Shown here one piece after another: positions 1-8,672 of a stretch of 64,000 nucleotides of DNA. The notes under the pieces were generated by a model. The model was not told the DNA's origin. It saw nothing but the letters and a program-made list of their open reading frames with translations, and made no database searches. The stretch lies in contig NC_015160.1 of NCBI RefSeq assembly GCF_000190535.1, positions 682,001-746,000 on the forward strand, in the 5' to 3' direction. Origin of the DNA: Odoribacter splanchnicus DSM 20712 (GTDB lineage Bacteria; Bacteroidota; Bacteroidia; Bacteroidales; Marinifilaceae). The translations under genes and the position numbers were made by a program. Numbering within the stretch: the stretch's first letter is position 1; every line of letters begins with the position of its first letter.

Positions 1-1
1 A

Positions 2-142
2 AGATTGAGACACCGGGAGGCAAACATAAATTTTGCCTTCGGGGCATATCTTACCGGCGTAAAGATAGTGAAAAACCTTAAAAAGAGAATAGAAACCGGA
101 AGCGTTTTACAGGGAACCGATGAATCGAAAAATTTTTACTGA
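2..142 (+). CDS. C-terminal end of an unidentified protein (partial)
   Basis: An open frame enters from the left edge and ends with TGA at 140-142, giving about 46 residues that finish in ESKNFY. The peptide has a glycine-containing hydrophobic stretch (FAFGAYLTGVKIVKNL) followed by a basic segment, as in a final helix of a globular enzyme. Nothing identifies the family. The other two frames close within 90 bases, so this is the most likely reading. It is followed by AT-rich sequence typical of an intergenic region. Confidence 0.45.
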   Translation, partial: RLRHREANINFAFGAYLTGVKIVKNLKKRIETGSVLQGTDESKNFY

Positions 143-240
143 AAAAATGTATTTTGTGTGTTAAATTCTTGTTAAATTGAAAATAATTTTCTAACTTTAG
201 GACAAGAAAATAATTTAGTCATCTCTTAATAATAAAAGTC

Positions 241-396
241 ATGAGAGCGCGAGGTAACCAATTATTGATCCAGATTCTGTTAATGATTATCATTACTGTA
301 ATCGTAGCCTACACTTGTATGAATTTGGCCGAATTAGTGAATATGTATTCCGAAGCGATCGGAAAGGCAATTACTCAAATCAATGCGGGATTCTGA
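241..396 (+). CDS. Small single-pass membrane protein, 51 aa
   Basis: ATG at 241 opens a 51-codon frame ending in TGA at 394-396. Residues about 8-24 (LLIQILLMIIITVIVAY) form one convincing transmembrane helix after a basic N-terminus (MRARGNQ), followed by a short amphipathic tail. The upstream stretch around 190-200 (CTAACTTTAG) resembles the TAnnTTTG -7 element with one mismatch. I recognise no family. It stands alone between a gene end and the transporter at 536, so its role cannot be inferred. Length and hydrophobicity fit a small regulatory or accessory membrane peptide. Confidence 0.45.
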   Translation: MRARGNQLLIQILLMIIITVIVAYTCMNLAELVNMYSEAIGKAITQINAGF

Positions 397-483
397 TTAA
401 GGTGTAATTCTAGTTATTCGGGTCTTTTGAAAGCAGTGAAATAACTGAAAGGGAAATTATGGCTCTTCTCTAAAACTTTGTCC

Positions 484-513
484 TTGTTTTTTCGTTAAAG
501 TTTCCTATATTTG
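484..513 (+). promoter_or_regulatory. Bacteroidetes-type promoter for the transporter gene
   Basis: TTG at 484-486 and TATATTTG at 506-513 match the -33 and -7 elements of the Bacteroidetes primary sigma factor with a 19-base spacer. Transcription would start about 15 bases before the ATG at 536. Confidence 0.6.
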
Positions 514-535
514 AATTTATTTTAGATTTCGAGCT

Positions 536-1690
536 ATGCTGAAAAAGATTTTATCCAGTACCATTATTAAATTGGTGTTGGCTGTTATTGCCGGTATTTT
601 ATTAGGTTTTGTCGTAGGGGAAGGGTTTATGAATGTCGTTGTCACCCTGAAATATATTTTGGGACAGCTTATTTTCTTTATGGTACCCTTGATTATTCTG
701 GCTTTTATATCTTCTTCTATCGCAAAAATGAAAGGGAATGCTTCACGGATGCTGGGATGGGCATTAGGATTGGCTTATCTTTCGTCTGTCGGAGCTGCTT
801 TTATGGCCATGTTTTTAGGCTATTGGCTGATCCCGTTACTGACTATTAGTCCGGCTACCGAGGGGTTGAAAGAAATTCCGGAACTGGTTTTTAAACTGGA
901 TATTCCTCCGGTGATGAGTGTGATGACGGCTTTGGTGGTGGCCATTATGGTTGGCTTGGCTACTGTTTGGACAAAATCTCAGATATTTGAGACTATTTTG
1001 GACAATTTCCAAAAAATGGTATTACTGCTGATCAATCGGATTCTGATTCCGATTTTGCCTTTTTTTATTGCTGCAAATTTTTGTGCCTTGAGTTATGAGG
1101 GATCTATCACCCGTCAATTGCCGGTCTTTCTGAATGTAATGGGAATCGTTTTGACCGCGCATTTTATTTGGTTGTTCTTTTTATATCTGTCTGCGGGTGT
1201 GTTTTCCGGGAAAAATCCCTGGCAGGTGGTACGGTATTATGGTCCGGCTTATCTGACAGCAGTGGGAACGATGTCATCGGCGGCTACTTTACCGGTTGCG
1301 CTTAAATCTGCCAAAAAAAGTCCTGTACTCAAAGGAGAAGTGGTCGATTTTGCCGTTCCTTTGTTTGCTAACATTCATTTATGTGGTTCTATATTGACCG
1401 AAGTGTTCTTTGTCATGACGGTATCGTTGATTCTCTACGGGGCTTTGCCGGCTATGTCTACGATGGTGCTTTTCATCGTTCTGCTGGGAGTTTTTGCTAT
1501 CGGAGCTCCGGGAGTACCTGGGGGAACGGTTATTGCTTCTCTGGGCATCGTTATTTCCGTATTAGGGTTTGACGAAACCGGAACCGCTCTGTTGTTGACT
1601 ATTTTTGCTTTGCAGGATAGCTTCGGGACAGCTTGTAATGTGACCGGCGATGGGGCTTTGACGCTTATTTTATCTAAATTGGATAAATAA
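536..1690 (+). CDS. Sodium:dicarboxylate/amino acid symporter family (SDF) transporter
   Basis: A 384-residue integral membrane protein of the DAACS/SDF family, which couples solute uptake to cation entry at the inner membrane. It shows the helix pattern, the serine-rich hairpin near residues 243-260 (GTMSSAATLP) and the second hairpin GVPGGT near 325. It also has the final-helix signature D361-SFG-T365-AC-N368-VTG-D372. Family members that bind acidic substrates have arginine where this protein has Gly364, so the substrate is probably neutral or otherwise not a dicarboxylate (inference). The sugar kinase starts 9 bases downstream, so the two are probably co-transcribed. Confidence 0.9.
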   Translation: MLKKILSSTIIKLVLAVIAGILLGFVVGEGFMNVVVTLKYILGQLIFFMVPLIILAFISSSIAKMKGNASRMLGWALGLAYLSSVGAAFMAMFLGYWLIPLLTISPATEGLKEIPELVFKLDIPPVMSVMTALVVAIMVGLATVWTKSQIFETILDNFQKMVLLLINRILIPILPFFIAANFCALSYEGSITRQLPVFLNVMGIVLTAHFIWLFFLYLSAGVFSGKNPWQVVRYYGPAYLTAVGTMSSAATLPVALKSAKKSPVLKGEVVDFAVPLFANIHLCGSILTEVFFVMTVSLILYGALPAMSTMVLFIVLLGVFAIGAPGVPGGTVIASLGIVISVLGFDETGTALLLTIFALQDSFGTACNVTGDGALTLILSKLDK

Positions 1691-1699
1691 TTATCATTT

Positions 1700-2584
1700 A
1701 TGAATAATACAATTGTCGGAATGGGAGAGGTCCTGTGGGATATGCTCCCGGAAGGTAAACAACTAGGCGGAGCTCCGGCTAATTTTGCTTACCATGCTTC
1801 TCAGTTCGGGTTCGATAGCCGGGTTATTAGTGCTGTCGGGGATGATCGGCTGGGAGACGAGATCCTGGAAAGTTTTGACGATAAACAATTGAAATATTTC
1901 ATTCAACGGGTTCCCTATCCGACGGGGACGGTACAGGTACAACTGGATGAGAACGGAATTCCGGGTTACGAGATAAAGGAAAAAGTGGCCTGGGACAATA
2001 TTCCCTTTACTCCCGGATTAGAAACGCTGGCACGCCAATCCCGGGCGATTTGTTTCGGATCGTTAGCACAGCGTGACGAAGTGTCGCGTGCGGCAATTAA
2101 CCGTTTTCTCGATGCGATGCCTGAGGAAAATTCCTATAAGATCTTCGATATCAATCTCCGTCAGGGTTTTTATTCTCAGGAAGTGCTTTGTAGATCGTTC
2201 GAGCGGTGTAATATTCTGAAATTGAACGATGAGGAATTGATAACGATTAGCCGGATGTTCGGATATCCGGGGATCGATCTCGAAGATAAATGCTGGATAT
2301 TGCTTGGGAAATATAACCTGAAAATGTTAATTCTTACCTGCGGGATCAACGGAAGTTACGTCTTTAGCCCCGGTGCAGTTTCATTTGTAGAGACTCCTAA
2401 AGTTAAGGTGGCCGATACCGTCGGAGCAGGAGATTCTTTTACGGCAGCTTTTTGTTCGGCTATTCTGAAAGAACGTTCTGTACACGAAGCCCATCAATTG
2501 GCGGTAGAGGTTTCTGCCTATGTGTGTACCCGACACGGTGCTATGCCCGAATTACCCTCTGAATTGAAAAACAGGTTGGTATAA
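1700..2584 (+). CDS. PfkB-family carbohydrate kinase (fructokinase-like)
   Basis: A 294-residue cytoplasmic ribokinase-fold kinase. It has the N-terminal GGAPANFA sugar-binding loop near residue 23 and the C-terminal PfkB signature DTVGAGDSF with catalytic Asp245. The family phosphorylates a free sugar hydroxyl with ATP. The N-terminal GEVLWDMLPEG resembles bacterial fructokinases, which makes fructose a likely but unproven substrate. It follows the transporter by 9 bases. The CCCTTT/AAAGGG hairpin just after the stop lacks a T-run, so termination there is uncertain. Confidence 0.85.
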   Translation: MNNTIVGMGEVLWDMLPEGKQLGGAPANFAYHASQFGFDSRVISAVGDDRLGDEILESFDDKQLKYFIQRVPYPTGTVQVQLDENGIPGYEIKEKVAWDNIPFTPGLETLARQSRAICFGSLAQRDEVSRAAINRFLDAMPEENSYKIFDINLRQGFYSQEVLCRSFERCNILKLNDEELITISRMFGYPGIDLEDKCWILLGKYNLKMLILTCGINGSYVFSPGAVSFVETPKVKVADTVGAGDSFTAAFCSAILKERSVHEAHQLAVEVSAYVCTRHGAMPELPSELKNRLV

Positions 2585-2700
2585 AATCGGTGATCCCTTT
2601 GTCTAAAAGGGGGAAGTGGTTTGTAAGCTGAATGGTTGCCGAACGATGAGGATCGGTACAGTTAGGGGGAACGGTGGGTATATTTTGTGTCGTTTTCTGA

Positions 2701-2729
2701 TTGGATTGAGGTATTAATTTTTATTTTTG
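2701..2729 (+). promoter_or_regulatory. Bacteroidetes-type promoter for the M13 peptidase
   Basis: TTG at 2701-2703 and TATTTTTG at 2722-2729, spaced 18 bases, lie about 90 bases before the start codon. The rest of 2585-2816 shows nothing recognisable. Confidence 0.5.
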
Positions 2730-2816
2730 TGTTTCGTTTTAAATAGGATGATCGGTATAAGAAAGTTATACGGAAGATCATCGGTTAGGATTTAAGTAAT
2801 TTATAGTGAATTTATA

Positions 2817-4850
2817 ATGAACACAAAATTTTATTTTCCAATTTTAGCTCTGGCTTTAAGTGTAGCCGCTTGTAACGACAAGAAAGCAGCTACCCAAACC
2901 GGAGGGATTGATGTTGCTAATCTGGATAGATCGGTAACTCCTAATCAGGATTTCTATCAATTCGCCTGTGGTGGATGGATGCAGGCACACCCTTTGACCG
3001 ATGAGTATGGACGGTTCGGCTCTTTCGATCTGCTGGCTGAGAATAACCGGAAGCAGATGCAAGGGTTGATCGAAGAACTGGCAGCTAAGAAGTCCGAACC
3101 GGGAAGTGTTGCCCGGAAAATCGGTGATTTGTATAATATGGCTATGGATACCGTCAAGCTCAATGGAGACGGAAGTACTCCTATCCAGCCGGTATTGGAA
3201 AAAATAAAGGCTGTAAAAACTCCGAAGGAAATGGTGACTTTGGTGGCTGAAATGACCCGTCAAGGTTTTGGACCTTATTTTGGTATTTATATCGGTCCGG
3301 ACGATATGAACAGCAGCATGAATCTGGTGCAGACCTATCAGGGAGGTCTGGGGCTGGGTGATCGGGATTATTACCTGAAGGAAGATGAGCACAGTAAAGA
3401 GATCCGTACCAAGTATCAGGAACACATCGTGAAGATGTTCGAGTTGGCCGGTTGGGAAGAAAAAGAAGCCCGGCAGGCTGCTGCCGACGTTATGGCTATA
3501 GAAACCCGATTGGCCGAAGCTGCCTATGAAAAAGTAAAAATGCGGGATCCTCATGCCAATTATCATAAAATGTCGGTAGAAGAATTAAAAAAAGAAATTC
3601 CCGGAATAGATTGGGAGGTTTATTTCGCTACATTGGGGTTGCAGGGGATTACGGAATTGAATTTGGGCCAACCCGAGCCTGTTAAAGAGGTGGCTCGTAT
3701 TTTGAACAATACCGACCTGAAAGCCCAGCAAGCTTATTTGGAATGGAAAGTGATCGATGCAGCCGCTCCCTATTTGAGTGACGATTTTGTTGCAGAACAT
3801 TTTGAATTTAATGGAAAGGTACTTTCGGGTGTGAAGGAAATGGAACCGCGCTGGAAAAGAGCTGTCGCTGCTGTAGACGGGGCTATGGGAGAAGCTGTCG
3901 GACAGATGTATGTCGAGAAATATTTTCCTGCTGCTGCCAAAGAACGGATGGTGAAACTGGTTGGTAACCTTCGGAAAGCTTTGGGGGAACGTATTCAGGA
4001 ACTGACTTGGATGAGCGATGAAACAAAAGCCAAAGCGTTGGAAAAATTGGCGGCCATATATGTTAAAGTCGGCTATCCGGATAGCTGGAGAGATTATGCC
4101 GCTTTGGAAATTAAAAACGATTCCTATTGGGCTAATATTTTACGGTCTAACGAATTTGAATTCGATTATATGCTGACGAAAGCCGGCAAGCCTGTCGATA
4201 AGACCGAATGGCTGATGACTCCTCAGACTGTAAATGCCTATTACAATCCGACCACCAATGAAATTTGTTTTCCGGCAGGTATTTTACAGTATCCTTTCTT
4301 CGATATGAATGCTGACGATGCTTTTAATTATGGTGCGATCGGAGTGGTCATCGGACATGAGATGACACACGGATTCGACGATCAGGGGCGTCAGTACGAT
4401 AAAGACGGTAATTTGAAAGATTGGTGGACTGCCGAGGATTCGAAAAATTTTGAAGAGAGAGCTAAAGTGTTGGTCGATTGGTTCGATCGGATAGAGGTCT
4501 TGCCCGGACTTCATGCCAACGGACAGTTGACCTTGGGTGAAAATATTGCGGACCATGGCGGATTGCAAGTGTCTTTCCAGGCATTTCATCATGCAATGAA
4601 GGATCAGCCGCTAGGGATTGTAGAGGGTTTTACCCCCGAACAGCGTTTTTATTTGGCTTATGCAAATGTATGGGCAGGAAATATCCGCGATGAACAGATT
4701 CGTTTGTTGACTCAGATGGATGTTCACTCTTTAGGACGTTGGAGAGTGAATGCCGCTCTGCCACATATAAACGGCTGGAATGAAGCTTTCGGTATACAGG
4801 AAGGAGATCCGATGTATCTGGCACCGGAAAAACGGGCTTCGATCTGGTAA
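2817..4850 (+). CDS. pepO: M13-family zinc metallopeptidase, lipoprotein
   Basis: A 677-residue neprilysin-like endopeptidase. A lipobox (SVAAC) places the lipidated Cys at residue 19, so it is exported and membrane anchored. The catalytic zinc site is HEMTH at 514-518, with the third ligand Glu575 in ENIADHGG; the substrate-backbone motif NAYYNP precedes it. M13 enzymes cleave oligopeptides, and here the role is probably peptide turnover in the periplasm or at the surface. It is full length for the family. It is monocistronic: a promoter lies upstream and a terminator follows the MutS remnant downstream. Confidence 0.93.
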   Translation: MNTKFYFPILALALSVAACNDKKAATQTGGIDVANLDRSVTPNQDFYQFACGGWMQAHPLTDEYGRFGSFDLLAENNRKQMQGLIEELAAKKSEPGSVARKIGDLYNMAMDTVKLNGDGSTPIQPVLEKIKAVKTPKEMVTLVAEMTRQGFGPYFGIYIGPDDMNSSMNLVQTYQGGLGLGDRDYYLKEDEHSKEIRTKYQEHIVKMFELAGWEEKEARQAAADVMAIETRLAEAAYEKVKMRDPHANYHKMSVEELKKEIPGIDWEVYFATLGLQGITELNLGQPEPVKEVARILNNTDLKAQQAYLEWKVIDAAAPYLSDDFVAEHFEFNGKVLSGVKEMEPRWKRAVAAVDGAMGEAVGQMYVEKYFPAAAKERMVKLVGNLRKALGERIQELTWMSDETKAKALEKLAAIYVKVGYPDSWRDYAALEIKNDSYWANILRSNEFEFDYMLTKAGKPVDKTEWLMTPQTVNAYYNPTTNEICFPAGILQYPFFDMNADDAFNYGAIGVVIGHEMTHGFDDQGRQYDKDGNLKDWWTAEDSKNFEERAKVLVDWFDRIEVLPGLHANGQLTLGENIADHGGLQVSFQAFHHAMKDQPLGIVEGFTPEQRFYLAYANVWAGNIRDEQIRLLTQMDVHSLGRWRVNAALPHINGWNEAFGIQEGDPMYLAPEKRASIW

Positions 4851-4856
4851 ATTGTT

Positions 4857-5147
4857 GACCGCTCATGCCTACCAGGAAGTAATGCATATCGCAATCGGAT
4901 ATATGAAAATGCTGGGGAAACTGTTGAATTATATCGTTGGGCTTCGGAAACAGTGACAGAATATGCCCCGTCGGGACGTATGTTTTCTGACAGGTCCTAA
5001 CATGGCAGGGAAGTCGACTTATATGAAAACTTTGGGGATGGCGGTTTATTTGGCACATGTCGGTCTGCCGGTACCGGCAGACCGACATGAAAACGGTAGT
5101 TTTTCAGGGGTTATTTTCAACGATCAGTTTCACTATTCGGGCTCCTG
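4857..5147 (+). pseudogene. MutS-family ATPase remnant, frameshifted
   Basis: Directly after the peptidase stop, short pieces in different frames together resemble the C-terminal ATPase region of a MutS-family protein. The first is a helical piece ending in GYMKMLGKLLNYIV, then a stop. Next comes a clear Walker A segment, [18 protein letters not shown], at about 4984-5037, running into [11 protein letters not shown]. The reading then continues in another frame as [14 protein letters not shown], which is where MutS proteins carry a similar strand. The Walker B and signature motifs are missing. At least two frameshifts and a truncation make this a decayed copy. An intact MutS-like gene lies at 11982-13769. 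Confidence 0.7.
5056..5089. repeat. Perfect 34-bp palindrome inside the MutS remnant
   Basis: The 17 bases of 5056-5072 (CATGTCGGTCTGCCGGT) are followed at once by their exact reverse complement at 5073-5089, with no spacer. It covers the codons for [11 protein letters not shown] of the remnant and lies at the point where the MutS frame breaks. Confidence 0.85.
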
Positions 5148-5174
5148 ATCCGACAAGCTGATCCGGAGCCTTTT
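5140..5174 (+). terminator. Intrinsic terminator after pepO and the MutS remnant
   Basis: GGCTCC at 5140-5145 pairs with GGAGCC at 5165-5170, the inner TGATC/GATCC bases extend the stem with one mismatch, and TTTT follows. It separates the plus-strand peptidase from the convergent antiporter gene. Confidence 0.65.
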
Positions 5175-7239
5175 AGGTCAGGTATCTGTTGGCAGAGGCA
5201 TTGGCCTGTAGAGGATATACCAGTATAAAACTATTCTGTTGGAAATATTTGTTCAGATAACCCGGGATACGATTCATGCTGGGATTAAAAGAGATACCAT
5301 TGTGGCGGCTCATTACGATCCATAAATTATCGTCTTTGTGAACATCCCGGAATACAATCAGAAAATCTTCCCAATCGCTGAATTCGGTAAATTCCATTTC
5401 CCCTCCTCGTTTCCCAAGCAATGTTTTGAGGCGGCCGAGGGTATCCGAAGAACCGTAAAATATGGCTTTGGCCCCGGTATTCTGAATAACGTTCCACACC
5501 CGGGCAACCCATTGGGGAAATCCGGCCTCTTTTTCGGCTTGAACAGGGATGACTACCAGATGGCGCTTCATGGTAGAGAGGGGTTGTGCTGGTTTATATA
5601 TCAACGTAGTAACATCGCTGTAATCCAGGATACCTTCCGTGATTCTTCCCAAAAAAGAACTGGGTATTCCCTTTTCTTTGTGTAGTCCCAATACCAGGTC
5701 AGTGATACGGTGTTCGAGGATCACACTTAATATGGCGTTCGTTACATTCAGGTCATAGCGTTGCAATTCCTGAAGATGGGTATCTGTCGCTGCTGCCGTT
5801 AAGGCTGCATTTTCCAGCAGACGCCGGGATTTCTTCAATTGCTGGTCGTCTCCTGAAACTTTATTGTCCAGAATATTCAGCGCATATAAATGATGAGTAT
5901 TCTTTTTCGATTTAGTAGCCAAACTGAGATTCACCAATTCTTCTGCCGTGTCTTCGTTACTCAGCGGGATTAGAATACGTTCTTTGTGGTCTCCTGTTTC
6001 ATCGGTTTCGGATGAAGCCGTGGCTGCCAGATTATGAGCCCCTCTTTGAGCAGAGAAGGAAGCCATTGTACAGGTAACCAGGATCATCAGGATCGTGCCG
6101 TTCAATACGCTTTCATTTAAGAGACGGATTGGTTCGCCTTCGGGGGTTTGACCGAGAATGACGTTATATCCCACCATGACGGCAGCCAGCGTTGCTGCAG
6201 CCTGGGCATTACTCAGCCCGAAAATGATTCTTCGCTGGTCGACGGACATACGGAAAGTTTTTTGAGTCAGCCAAGCTGCAGCATATTTAGCTATTGTGGC
6301 GACAATGATCATGACAATACCGACTTTAATTGTATCGAAGCTGGTGAAAAAAGCCCGGTAATCGATCAACATACCTACTCCGATCAGAAAGAAAGGGATA
6401 AAAATCGAGTTACCGATAAACTCTACCCGGTGCATCAGCGGAGAACTCCGGGGAATCAACCGGTTGAGGGACAGACCGGCCAGGAATGAACCGATAATCG
6501 ATTCGATACCGGCTAGTTCGGCCAGATAAGCACCCAGAAAAACCATGACCAAAACGAAAATATATTGTGATATGCTGTCCTGTACATGCTTGAAAAACCA
6601 ACGTCCGGCAATAGGAAATGCGATTACTACAAATAAAACGAATATGACGATCGATATACTCAATCGGGTCCAGAAATGTTCTCCAATGACACCGGTTGCC
6701 ATGCCTACGATTACTGTTAAAACAAGTAATGCCAGCATATCGGTAATCATAGTGCCTCCGACGGTTATCGTAACCGATTTATCTTTCGTGATTCCTAATT
6801 TACTGATAATCGGGTAGGCGATTAAAGTATGTGAAGCGAACATACTGGCCAATAGGATGGAGGTTTCCATAGAAAAATGAAGTACGTAAAGGCCGGCAAC
6901 GATTCCCAAAGCCATCGGAATCAAGAACGTATACATACCGAAAACGAAACTCCGGCCACTATTTTTCTTAAAATCCCCCATGTCGATTTCCAGGCCGGCC
7001 AAAAATATGATGTACAACAAACCTGCTGTACCCGATAGAATAATACTACTATCCCGAAGAACCAGGTTAAGGCCGTTAGGCCCGATAATCGCACCCGCTA
7101 TAATCAATCCCAATAAATGAGGAATTTTCAGTTTGTTGAGGAGCAAAGGGGCTGATAAAATAATTACCAGTATCAATAAAAATTTCAATACCGGATCAGT
7201 CAGGGGTAGTTCGTGGGAGATAACAAAAGGTAACAACAT
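5173..7239 (-). CDS. CPA2-family cation:proton antiporter with C-terminal stress-protein-like domain
   Basis: A 688-residue protein. Residues about 1-400 are 11-13 transmembrane helices of the Na+/H+ (Kef/NapA-type) exchanger family, including the helix motif LNKLKIPHLLGLIIAGAIIG near the N-terminus. Residues about 415-688 are soluble and resemble two tandem universal-stress-protein folds (ERILIPLSNEDTAEEL and MKRHLVVIPVQ begin the halves). Such proteins exchange Na+ or K+ for protons at the inner membrane. The soluble tail probably senses nucleotide or stress state (inference). There is no KTN/TrkA-N domain, which separates it from classical KefB/C. Confidence 0.88.
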   Translation of the reverse strand: MLLPFVISHELPLTDPVLKFLLILVIILSAPLLLNKLKIPHLLGLIIAGAIIGPNGLNLVLRDSSIILSGTAGLLYIIFLAGLEIDMGDFKKNSGRSFVFGMYTFLIPMALGIVAGLYVLHFSMETSILLASMFASHTLIAYPIISKLGITKDKSVTITVGGTMITDMLALLVLTVIVGMATGVIGEHFWTRLSISIVIFVLFVVIAFPIAGRWFFKHVQDSISQYIFVLVMVFLGAYLAELAGIESIIGSFLAGLSLNRLIPRSSPLMHRVEFIGNSIFIPFFLIGVGMLIDYRAFFTSFDTIKVGIVMIIVATIAKYAAAWLTQKTFRMSVDQRRIIFGLSNAQAAATLAAVMVGYNVILGQTPEGEPIRLLNESVLNGTILMILVTCTMASFSAQRGAHNLAATASSETDETGDHKERILIPLSNEDTAEELVNLSLATKSKKNTHHLYALNILDNKVSGDDQQLKKSRRLLENAALTAAATDTHLQELQRYDLNVTNAILSVILEHRITDLVLGLHKEKGIPSSFLGRITEGILDYSDVTTLIYKPAQPLSTMKRHLVVIPVQAEKEAGFPQWVARVWNVIQNTGAKAIFYGSSDTLGRLKTLLGKRGGEMEFTEFSDWEDFLIVFRDVHKDDNLWIVMSRHNGISFNPSMNRIPGYLNKYFQQNSFILVYPLQANASANRYLT

Positions 7240-7571
7240 CTCTATGTGCGTTTTATAATAATTAATATCTATTTCTGTTCGAAACTTTTCTGTTGTAACA
7301 AATATATGAAAATGCTTACTTTAAAATAGAAATGATTTATTTTAATTTTCTGAAATAATTTAGGGAAGTAGGCTATTTTTTCTATTCGCCTGATAATTAC
7401 TGAGACGCGCACTAAAATGGTCGGTCGGTGTTTAGTTACAAGACTACGATACCTGAAATTAACTAATAAAACTTTTGTAATCTTTCCTGTTTTTTATAAA
7501 AAACAAAAATACAATGATTTATGAGTTTTTAAGAAAAAATATAAAGATCTTTGTCTTGAATTCAAGTAGCT
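7240..7571. other. Divergent intergenic region
   Basis: This is 332 bases of AT-rich sequence between two divergent genes. The minus-strand gene has a -7 element (TATATTTG on the minus strand, 7299-7306). For the plus-strand gene, GATCTTTG near 7546-7553 is a one-mismatch -7 candidate. No RNA gene or small ORF was recognised. Confidence 0.4.
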
Positions 7572-8669
7572 ATGAAAATGAAGAAAAAATATGGATTTAG
7601 CTGGGGTATCCCTCTGTTTCTGATAGCAATGATCGGTATATTCCGCATGATACCGTCTTGGGCCGAGGCGTATGCCTGCCTGTTTTATCCCTTTATTTCG
7701 ACTTTGCTCTCTGCTTTTTCTTCTTTATTTCCTTTTTCTGTGGGCGATTGTTTTATCGTCGGTACTTGTCTGTGGATTTTGATTTATCCTTTTTATGCCT
7801 GGCGGAAAAGAAAAGGGGCGAAAAAAACAGTCGGGACGATCATACGTGTCCTGATGTGGGTATATATTTGGTTTTATTTTGCCTGGGGATTGAATTATTT
7901 CCGTTTCCCTTTTTACGAGCGTACCGGTATAGCTAAAGCAGCATTTTCGGCAGAAAAATTTCAGGATTTTCTAACGGGATATGTCGGCAAACTGAACGAG
8001 AGTTACAGTAAGGCAGGAGATACGCTTTCGGGCTGGTATTTGGAGCGATATACGACGGCCGGCCCGATGAGTAAAATTCCTGTTGCCGGAGTTATACAGG
8101 AAGGATATGGAAAGATGGCTTCCCGTTTCGGTTTAGTTGAACCTGGAAAATTTTTACGGGTAAAGCCGATGTTGTGGAGTCGGTTGATGTCCCGGGTGGC
8201 TGTGACAGGATATATGGGGCCTTTCTTTACTGAATTCAATTTGAATCAGGAGTTATTGAGTGTCGAGTATCCTTTTACTTATGCTCATGAGTTGGCTCAT
8301 CGTCTCGGGATCGCCAGTGAAGCCGAAGCCAATTTATACGCCTATCTGGTTACTTCTGCTGCTCAGGAACCTGCTATTCGTTTCAGCGGTTATTTCTCTA
8401 TGCTGGGCTATGTGGTAAACAATGCCCGGAGATTACTTACAGAAGAGCAGTACCAGGAAATTGTAAAACGGATCCGACCTGAAATAGTAGAATTGTATAA
8501 TAGCCATCTATTATATTGGCGTGAAAAATATAATCCCGGTATGGGACAAATACAACATCAAGTGTACAATGCTTACCTGAAAGGGAATCAGGTGAGTAGC
8601 GGTACTAAAAATTATTCTGAGGTAATCGGATTACTGATGTCCTTGCAAGAAGATCGAATCGTTTTGTAA
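7572..8669 (+). CDS. DUF3810 family membrane protein with HExxH motif
   Basis: A 365-residue protein. Three hydrophobic helices lie in the first 115 residues (about 10-28, 55-80, 93-112), followed by a soluble region with HELAH at 239-243 and downstream SEAEANLYAY. That arrangement is typical of zincin-like metallopeptidases. The whole protein matches the Bacteroidetes/Firmicutes DUF3810 family, for which I know no established activity. A protease role is inferred from HExxH plus the following glutamates. It is convergent with the gene at 8673, with only 3 bases between stops. Confidence 0.82.
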   Translation: MKMKKKYGFSWGIPLFLIAMIGIFRMIPSWAEAYACLFYPFISTLLSAFSSLFPFSVGDCFIVGTCLWILIYPFYAWRKRKGAKKTVGTIIRVLMWVYIWFYFAWGLNYFRFPFYERTGIAKAAFSAEKFQDFLTGYVGKLNESYSKAGDTLSGWYLERYTTAGPMSKIPVAGVIQEGYGKMASRFGLVEPGKFLRVKPMLWSRLMSRVAVTGYMGPFFTEFNLNQELLSVEYPFTYAHELAHRLGIASEAEANLYAYLVTSAAQEPAIRFSGYFSMLGYVVNNARRLLTEEQYQEIVKRIRPEIVELYNSHLLYWREKYNPGMGQIQHQVYNAYLKGNQVSSGTKNYSEVIGLLMSLQEDRIVL

Positions 8670-8672
8670 TAG

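Noticed and set aside
2856..3566. 236-codon open frame on the minus strand
   Set aside because: It lies wholly inside pepO, antisense; the peptide has no family features, and the plus-strand protein is clearly real.
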